From Candidatus Saccharimonadota bacterium (GTDB lineage Bacteria; Patescibacteriota; Saccharimonadia; Saccharimonadales; Saccharimonadaceae), in assembly GCA_009778015.1 (NCBI GenBank), contig WRKS01000038.1, positions 1 through 5,684 of the forward strand: a stretch of DNA of 5,684 bases. Reading direction: 5' to 3'. The notes below the pieces were generated by a model. That model ran no database searches, was not told the DNA's origin, and worked only from the letters and a program-made list of their open reading frames with translations. Of the stretch, positions 1 to 2,420 are shown one piece after another (position 1 is the stretch's first letter; every line of letters begins with the position of its first letter). The position numbers and the translations under genes were made by a program.

Positions 1-2
1 GG

Positions 3-449
3 ATAGTGATTGGCAACTTGACCTCGCAGCTGCTGTCTAACATCTACTTGGACCAGTTGGACCATTATGTTAAACATGATTTAGGGCACCGAAATTACGG
101 GCGATATGTAGATGATTTTTGGTTGATTAGCACGGACAAAGAGCGATTAATGGCGGATTGCCGGCGGATTAAGGATTATTTGCGGGGGCTGGGATTGACG
201 CTGCACCCGAAAAAGATTCAGTTGCAGACGGCGGACAAGGGAGTGGCGTTTTTGGGCGCGGTGGTTTACCCGCACCGGATTGTGCCGGGCAAGCGGTTGA
301 AGGCGGGGGTTAATCGGGCGGTGCACGAGATGGCGGCGGACAAGCCTGGGGCGCAGGACAGTTTGCAGTCGTATTACGGCTTGACTAAACACTATCGGTC
401 CAAAAAGTTGTGGGAGCGGGCCCTAAGGTTTACAGGTCTGGGGGGTTGA
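3..449 (+). CDS. DGR-type reverse transcriptase, C-terminal part (5' end outside window)
   Basis: This is the C-terminal ~148 residues of a reverse transcriptase; the reading frame is open to the left edge, so the N-terminus is missing. Two motifs are seen: IGNLTSQ at 9-29 and the catalytic YVDDF at 105-119, followed by a basic thumb-like region. The form [ILV]GxxxSQ, in place of the QGxxxSP of other RTs, is known as typical of diversity-generating retroelement RTs. These copy a template repeat RNA with adenine-specific errors, and the cDNA replaces a variable repeat in a target gene. The gene ends in TGA at 447-449, only a few bases into foreign-looking cargo. A second copy of its 3' end at 1862-1903 reads on for three more codons to TAA (1914-1916), so this copy has probably lost its original last residues. 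A group II intron RT is less likely: no maturase or HNH domain follows. DGR class is quite sure; activity is unknown. Confidence 0.9.
   Translation: MVIGNLTSQLLSNIYLDQLDHYVKHDLGHRNYGRYVDDFWLISTDKERLMADCRRIKDYLRGLGLTLHPKKIQLQTADKGVAFLGAVVYPHRIVPGKRLKAGVNRAVHEMAADKPGAQDSLQSYYGLTKHYRSKKLWERALRFTGLGG
404..445 (+). repeat. 42-bp direct repeat, left copy (RT 3' end)
   Basis: These 42 bases are identical to 1862-1903. They encode the last residues of the RT (LWERALRFTGLGG). The match stops at once on both sides (403 a versus 1861 g; 446 t versus 1904 a). The pair brackets the toxin-antitoxin and NYN cargo and marks its probable insertion boundaries. Confidence 0.93.
433..449 (+). repeat. Cassette boundary repeat, copy 1
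   Basis: The sequence caggtctggggggttga occurs here and again at 982-998. Its first 13 bases occur a third time at 1891-1903. Copies 1 and 2 stand directly before a promoter with a TTGACA box. The three copies delimit the toxin-antitoxin module (446-981) and the hairpin/NYN module (995-1890). Confidence 0.8.
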
Positions 450-451
450 GA

Positions 452-481
452 TTGACATTGGCAGCGTGTTTGAGGTATAAT
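452..481 (+). promoter_or_regulatory. Sigma-70-type promoter of the toxin-antitoxin pair
   Basis: A perfect TTGACA (452-457) and a perfect TATAAT (476-481) are 18 bp apart. The antitoxin ATG begins after six more bases, where transcription would start, so the mRNA should be leaderless. Confidence 0.85.
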
Positions 482-487
482 CTTAGT

Positions 488-673
488 ATGAAAAATGAAA
501 AGTTGGAAAGTCTGCTGTATCCTGACGATTACGCAGAGTTGACCCGTCGTATAGAGGAGGGTAGGGACTCTGAGGTGTGGAGCGACGACGTGGATGAACT
601 ATTTGACAAACTAATGACGGAGCTTGGCGGCAAGAAGGCGCGAGCAACTAAATATGATTTTGCGGAGGCTTAA
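488..673 (+). CDS. Small acidic antitoxin of a RelE/ParE-type module
   Basis: This is a 61-residue protein, rich in Asp and Glu (DD at 13-14, EE at 23-24, DDVDE at 33-37) with a basic, probably flexible end (KKARATK, 49-55). I do not recognise a named antitoxin family. The antitoxin role is inferred from its size, its charge, its position as first gene and the 20-nt overlap with the toxin gene downstream. ATG 488 is chosen because it lies six bases after a perfect TATAAT box and has no Shine-Dalgarno. A longer in-frame start upstream (410) would begin inside the RT gene and before the promoter. Antitoxins of this kind usually bind the toxin and repress their own promoter; no clear operator is seen here beyond the promoter itself. 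The 5' neighbour is the RT end and its boundary repeat. Confidence 0.7.
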   Translation: MKNEKLESLLYPDDYAELTRRIEEGRDSEVWSDDVDELFDKLMTELGGKKARATKYDFAEA

Positions 674-977
674 CGGGTTCAAGTCGGACCTCTGGGCGGC
701 CGCGGAATATTACGCACAGTTTGACGTGAAACTTGGGATGAAATTTACACTTAATGCGCAGGAGGTGGTTAGTTTGATAAAATTCTATCCGGAGGGGCGT
801 CCGGTTATTTTTACAAGCGGCGACGTTGCGATTAGGAGCGCGCGTATAAACGGCTTTCCGTATGCTGTATATTTTGCCTATAGCAAAAAAGAAGATGTGG
901 TCTATCTGTATGGTATTATGCACTCCCGGCGCGACCCAAAGACAGTGCGGCGTGTCATGAAAGGCCGCGAGCCGTAA
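654..977 (+). CDS. RelE/ParE superfamily toxin
   Basis: This 107-residue protein has the layout of the RelE/ParE toxin fold. An N-terminal helix pair (DLWAAAEYYAQFD, 12-24) is followed by a second helix with FTLNAQEV (31-38), then the strands AIRSARINGFPYAVYF (59-74), and the typical end H90-SRRDP (91-95). FPY...HxRRDP is the usual core signature. Members act as mRNA interferases (RelE) or gyrase poisons (ParE); the sequence does not decide which. ATG 654 is chosen because it starts the family-like N-terminus and overlaps the antitoxin stop by 20 nt, which suggests translational coupling; no good Shine-Dalgarno is seen at the right distance. The stop lies only four bases before the second boundary repeat, so the module is tightly packaged. 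Full length for the family, with no sign of decay. Confidence 0.85.
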   Translation: MILRRLNGFKSDLWAAAEYYAQFDVKLGMKFTLNAQEVVSLIKFYPEGRPVIFTSGDVAIRSARINGFPYAVYFAYSKKEDVVYLYGIMHSRRDPKTVRRVMKGREP

Positions 978-981
978 TCTG

Positions 982-998
982 CAGGTCTGGGGGGTTGA
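982..998 (+). repeat. Cassette boundary repeat, copy 2
   Basis: This is a 17-base perfect copy of 433-449. It begins four bases after the toxin stop codon, and its last bases form the start of the TTGACA box of the next promoter (995-1000). It separates the toxin-antitoxin module from the hairpin/NYN module. Confidence 0.8.
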
Positions 999-1023
999 CA
1001 TTTGTGCTATAGTGTGATATAAT
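995..1023 (+). promoter_or_regulatory. Strong sigma-70-type promoter of tandem unit 1
   Basis: Consensus TTGACA (995-1000), a 17-bp spacer and consensus TATAAT (1018-1023) are all present. The start point near 1030 falls within the GAGGT-ataaac-ACCTC inverted repeat (1025-1040). No protein-coding gene follows directly; the transcript would begin with the conserved hairpin of unit 1. Confidence 0.85.
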
Positions 1024-1027
1024 GGAG

Positions 1028-1068
1028 GTATAAACACCTCGCCCTCGCAGCAATGCTCGGCGAGGATT
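1028..1068 (+). repeat. 41-bp tandem unit, copy 1, with GNRA-capped hairpin
   Basis: These 41 bases are identical to 1138-1178, exactly 110 bp downstream. The RNA would fold as CCUCGCC (1037-1043) with GGCGAGG (1059-1065), an asymmetric internal loop CUC/UC, a GCA/UGC stem and a GCAA tetraloop (1050-1053), which is of GNRA type. The left end overlaps an inverted repeat GAGGT/ACCTC (1025-1040), which competes with the hairpin for the same bases. Confidence 0.85.
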
Positions 1069-1096
1069 TATGTTATAAGCCAAAAAATTCTTTTTG
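1030..1096 (+). ncRNA. Possible small RNA of tandem unit 1
   Basis: The evidence is a consensus promoter (995-1023), a stable hairpin at the expected 5' end (1037-1065) and, about 25 bases later, an A/T hairpin CAAAAA-ATTC-TTTTTG (1081-1096) ending in a T run that could stop transcription. There is no open frame of note between. This is an inference from layout; it does not match an RNA family that I recognise. It could instead be only a duplicated leader/operator. Confidence 0.4.
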
Positions 1097-1104
1097 CAAA
1101 GCTC

Positions 1105-1133
1105 TTGACTTGTATATGGGCTTTGTGTAAAAT
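1105..1133 (+). promoter_or_regulatory. Sigma-70-type promoter of tandem unit 2
   Basis: TTGACT (1105-1110), a 17-bp spacer and TAAAAT (1128-1133) lie exactly 110 bp from the matching boxes of unit 1, although the spacer has diverged. The palindrome AGGTGT-ATAA-ACACCT (1134-1149) sits over the expected start point and could be an operator. A transcript from here would carry the second hairpin and then the NYN gene. Confidence 0.7.
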
Positions 1134-1137
1134 AGGT

Positions 1138-1178
1138 GTATAAACACCTCGCCCTCGCAGCAATGCTCGGCGAGGATT
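1138..1178 (+). repeat. 41-bp tandem unit, copy 2, with GNRA-capped hairpin
   Basis: This is a perfect copy of 1028-1068. The stem arms are 1147-1153 and 1169-1175, with a GCAA loop at 1160-1163. It ends 19 bases before the NYN ATG, so it either forms the 5' leader of that gene or is a DNA site just upstream of the gene's own -10 box. Confidence 0.85.
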
Positions 1179-1179
1179 G

Positions 1180-1188
1180 TGTTATAAT
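1180..1188 (+). promoter_or_regulatory. Extended -10 box of the NYN gene
   Basis: TGTTATAAT fits the TGn-TATAAT extended -10 pattern. No -35 box is seen; that position lies inside the hairpin repeat. The ATG follows after six bases, as in the antitoxin and xfp genes. Unit 1 has a degenerate counterpart, TGTTATAAG, at 1071-1079. Confidence 0.65.
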
Positions 1189-1194
1189 GCATTT

Positions 1195-1797
1195 ATGAAT
1201 AAATTATATATTGACGGCGAGAACTTTTTGTTTAAAGCCAAGGACATCTTAAAGGCCGCGAAACTAATAAAAGGCAAGCCAGATATCACCCACCTTAAGA
1301 TGAGCCACTTGCGCAACATTTTAGACCAAGAGGGAAAAATTGAAAAAGTCCAATTTTATGCCGCGAAATTACACAAGCATCACAACTCGCGTTCTTTACT
1401 CAAGAAGTCCGAATTGCTGATTGAGTCGCAACGCCGGCTGAAGCGTTACTTAACAAATGACGTAGTAGATTTTATCTTGAGCGGGCATGTCCGGTTGCAA
1501 AGTTATATCGCGGCTAATCGCAACCACTCAGAAGAGGCGATTTTTAAAGAAAAGGGTGTGGATGTGCGTTTGGCGATTGACATGTTGACGGATGTGTGCG
1601 ACGGCAAGGTAAAAGTGGCGTTTTTGGCGAGTTCTGACTCGGATATGGTGCCGGTGGTGCGCGAGATGCAAGCGCGCAAGTGCCGTGTCGTATATGTTGG
1701 TTTTGCCACGCAACCCAACCAAGGGTTGATTGCCACCTGCGACCAATCTATTCTGTTTCGCGATGAGGAGATTATAGAAAGCTTCAAGTCGGCCTGA
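1195..1797 (+). CDS. NYN-domain (PIN-like) putative ribonuclease
   Basis: This 200-residue protein covers a complete NYN domain (LabA/DUF88-like branch of the PIN nuclease fold). The N-terminal strand YIDGEN gives D7 and N10. The family signature EKGVDVRLAIDM (119-130) gives D123 and D129. The strand ASSDSDMVPVVR (145-156) gives D148 and D150. These acidic residues match the metal-binding set expected of an RNase, so it is probably catalytically competent. No signal peptide or membrane segment is seen, so it should be cytoplasmic. ATG 1195 is chosen because it lies six bases after TATAAT and begins directly with the conserved strand; a TTG at 1177 is in frame but would precede the -10 box. 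The substrate is unknown. Its place next to a toxin-antitoxin module in inserted cargo suggests an RNA-decay, toxin-like or defence role; this is inference. The last residues (FRDEEIIESFKSA) are outside the core fold. Confidence 0.85.
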   Translation: MNKLYIDGENFLFKAKDILKAAKLIKGKPDITHLKMSHLRNILDQEGKIEKVQFYAAKLHKHHNSRSLLKKSELLIESQRRLKRYLTNDVVDFILSGHVRLQSYIAANRNHSEEAIFKEKGVDVRLAIDMLTDVCDGKVKVAFLASSDSDMVPVVREMQARKCRVVYVGFATQPNQGLIATCDQSILFRDEEIIESFKSA

Positions 1798-1861
1798 TGC
1801 CGGAGAGGGCGGCTCGCAGGAATAATTTATAACTAGGCAGCGGGAGATCGTTGACATTGTG
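1798..1861. other. Gene-free segment between the NYN gene and the right 42-bp repeat
   Basis: There is no open frame or terminator here. A TTGACATTG (1852-1860) resembles the -35 region of the toxin-antitoxin promoter (452-460), but no -10 box follows because the 42-bp repeat begins there. It may be a truncated promoter left at the cargo edge. Confidence 0.4.
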
Positions 1862-1903
1862 AAAGTTGTGGGAGCGGGCCCTAAGGTTTACAGGTCTGGG
1901 GGG
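1862..1903 (+). repeat. 42-bp direct repeat, right copy (RT 3' end)
   Basis: This is a perfect copy of 404-445, displaced from its gene. In the RT frame it continues as GG-T-T-K and stops at TAA 1914-1916, giving a plausible original RT C-terminus. Its last 13 bases (1891-1903) are the third copy of the cassette boundary sequence. Confidence 0.93.
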
Positions 1904-1969
1904 AACAACAAAATAAGGCTACTCTGCAACACAGCGGACAGTTAAGCCGTTGGCCTTATTGTTGTTGTT
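1904..1969. repeat. Inverted repeat enclosing the 3' end of the DGR template repeat
   Basis: The left arm 1904-1919 pairs with 1953-1969 over 16 bp with one bulged base (1961). The 33-base loop holds the end of the TR frame, which would encode GLTVRCVAE. On the - strand the arms are the asparagine-codon run AAC-AAC-AAC-AAT plus AAGGC, and its complement just after the stop. It also covers the presumed original RT stop codon. It may be a structure of the template RNA, or a terminator-like hairpin shared by two convergent genes. Confidence 0.7.
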
Positions 1970-2125
1970 CGTGCCCGGGTTGACGCCGGTGCTGTTGACG
2001 TTCGTGTTTCTGCCATTAGTCGCGCTGTTGAGCGAAGACGACCACCAGTTCGCGTTCGTGGACTGATTGGCGAGATTGCCTGTCGTATTGACGTTGCCGG
2101 CCGAAACGGCGCCGAACCCGGAGAT
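1919..2125 (-). other. DGR template repeat (TR), FISUMP/C-type-lectin-like
   Basis: On the - strand a 68-codon frame runs from just after a TGA (2126-2128) to a TAG (1919-1921). About a quarter of the codons are asparagine, nearly all AAC/AAT, in runs such as NVN, TNANWWSS, GRNTNVN and TNNNNKANG. The frame ends with GLTVRCVAE. AAC codons at variable sites are the hallmark of unmutated DGR templates, since adenine-specific errors turn Asn into many residues. WWSSS...G(L/F)xVRC is the usual end of FISUMP/lectin-fold variable proteins. The in-frame stop upstream and the lack of a start make a protein-coding gene unlikely, so I read this as TR and not VR. It is in the opposite orientation to the RT and, if the cargo is removed, abuts the RT stop. 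An alternative is the VR of a decayed target gene, but the unmutated Asn codons argue against that. Exact TR ends cannot be set without the VR. Confidence 0.8.
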
Positions 2126-2312
2126 TCAAGATGTAATCATTGGCGCGCGAGCCCGTAGGCGCGCGAGCGGGTGCTTCTCGGGCCGGGAGAACCGCGGCCG
2201 CCAAACACCAGAACCGACTATTTTAGGTGCCTTAACCCAGTCGGCATACATCTGCCCTGTAAAAAGCGTCTGCCGGCGCTCGCCATATAACGGCCGAGCT
2301 TGCCGCGCAGTG

Positions 2313-2330
2313 TGGGAGCCCGCGCTCCCA
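2313..2330. other. 7-bp perfect hairpin
   Basis: TGGGAGC-CCGC-GCTCCCA forms a perfect stem with a 4-base loop. No T run follows on either strand, so it is not a standard terminator. On the - strand it lies at the expected 5' end of a transcript from the extended -10 at 2336-2344 that would run into the TR. Confidence 0.6.
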
Positions 2331-2335
2331 TGGGT

Positions 2336-2344
2336 ATTATAGCA
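2336..2344 (-). promoter_or_regulatory. Extended -10 box that could drive TR RNA
   Basis: On the - strand the sequence TGCTATAAT is a perfect extended -10. No convincing -35 is seen. Transcription would start near 2329 and run through the hairpin at 2313-2330 and the TR (2125-1919). It is divergent from the xfp promoter about 70 bp away. Assigning it to the TR is an inference. Confidence 0.5.
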
Positions 2345-2406
2345 TAAGGTCTTGCTGATAGCATTATGATACATAGTATAAAGTCTTGCCACTAGCAGTA
2401 TGATAC
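2341..2406 (+). repeat. Imperfect 34-bp tandem repeat carrying the xfp promoter
   Basis: Unit A (2341-2372) and unit B (2375-2406) match at 26 of 32 positions; both contain GTCTTGC and TATGATAC. Unit B supplies the -35 box of xfp. Unit A holds a similar TTGCTG (2352-2357) with a TATAAA (2377-2382) at a poor 19-bp spacing. It looks like a duplicated promoter or a pair of regulator sites. Confidence 0.65.
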
Positions 2407-2414
2407 GATATAAT
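2386..2414 (+). promoter_or_regulatory. Sigma-70-type promoter of the xfp-ackA operon
   Basis: TTGCCA (2386-2391) and a perfect TATAAT (2409-2414) are 17 bp apart. The ATG of xfp follows after six bases, so the mRNA should be leaderless. Confidence 0.85.
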
Positions 2415-2420
2415 AATCGT

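Noticed and set aside
410..487. Longer N-terminus for the antitoxin from 410
   Set aside because: It would lie inside the RT gene and upstream of a perfect promoter whose start point coincides with ATG 488.
1028..1178. Two 41-bp repeats separated by 69 bp as a CRISPR array
   Set aside because: There are only two copies, the interval contains a promoter in register with the one before copy 1, no cas gene is present, and the repeat is a leader hairpin with a GNRA loop.
441..1797. TGA read as an amino acid (as in some CPR lineages)
   Set aside because: TGA ends the RT and NYN proteins at sensible places, a second TGA follows two codons after the RT stop, and the 828-codon xfp has none inside it.
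1852..1880. TTGACATTG at 1852 as an active promoter
   Set aside because: No -10-like sequence exists 16-19 bp downstream; the 42-bp RT repeat occupies that place.
2313..2330. Intrinsic terminator
   Set aside because: The stem is perfect but neither strand has a T run after it.
2067..2342. 91-codon open frame on the + strand over the TR
   Set aside because: It is antisense to the TR, has no promoter or ribosome site, and its composition gives no protein-like pattern.
2126..2392. 88-codon open frame on the - strand, in the same frame as the TR and directly upstream of it
   Set aside because: It could be the N-terminal remnant of a target gene split by a TGA, but the product has no recognisable domain, the region is GC-rich so stops are rare by chance, and it runs back over the TR and xfp promoter elements.
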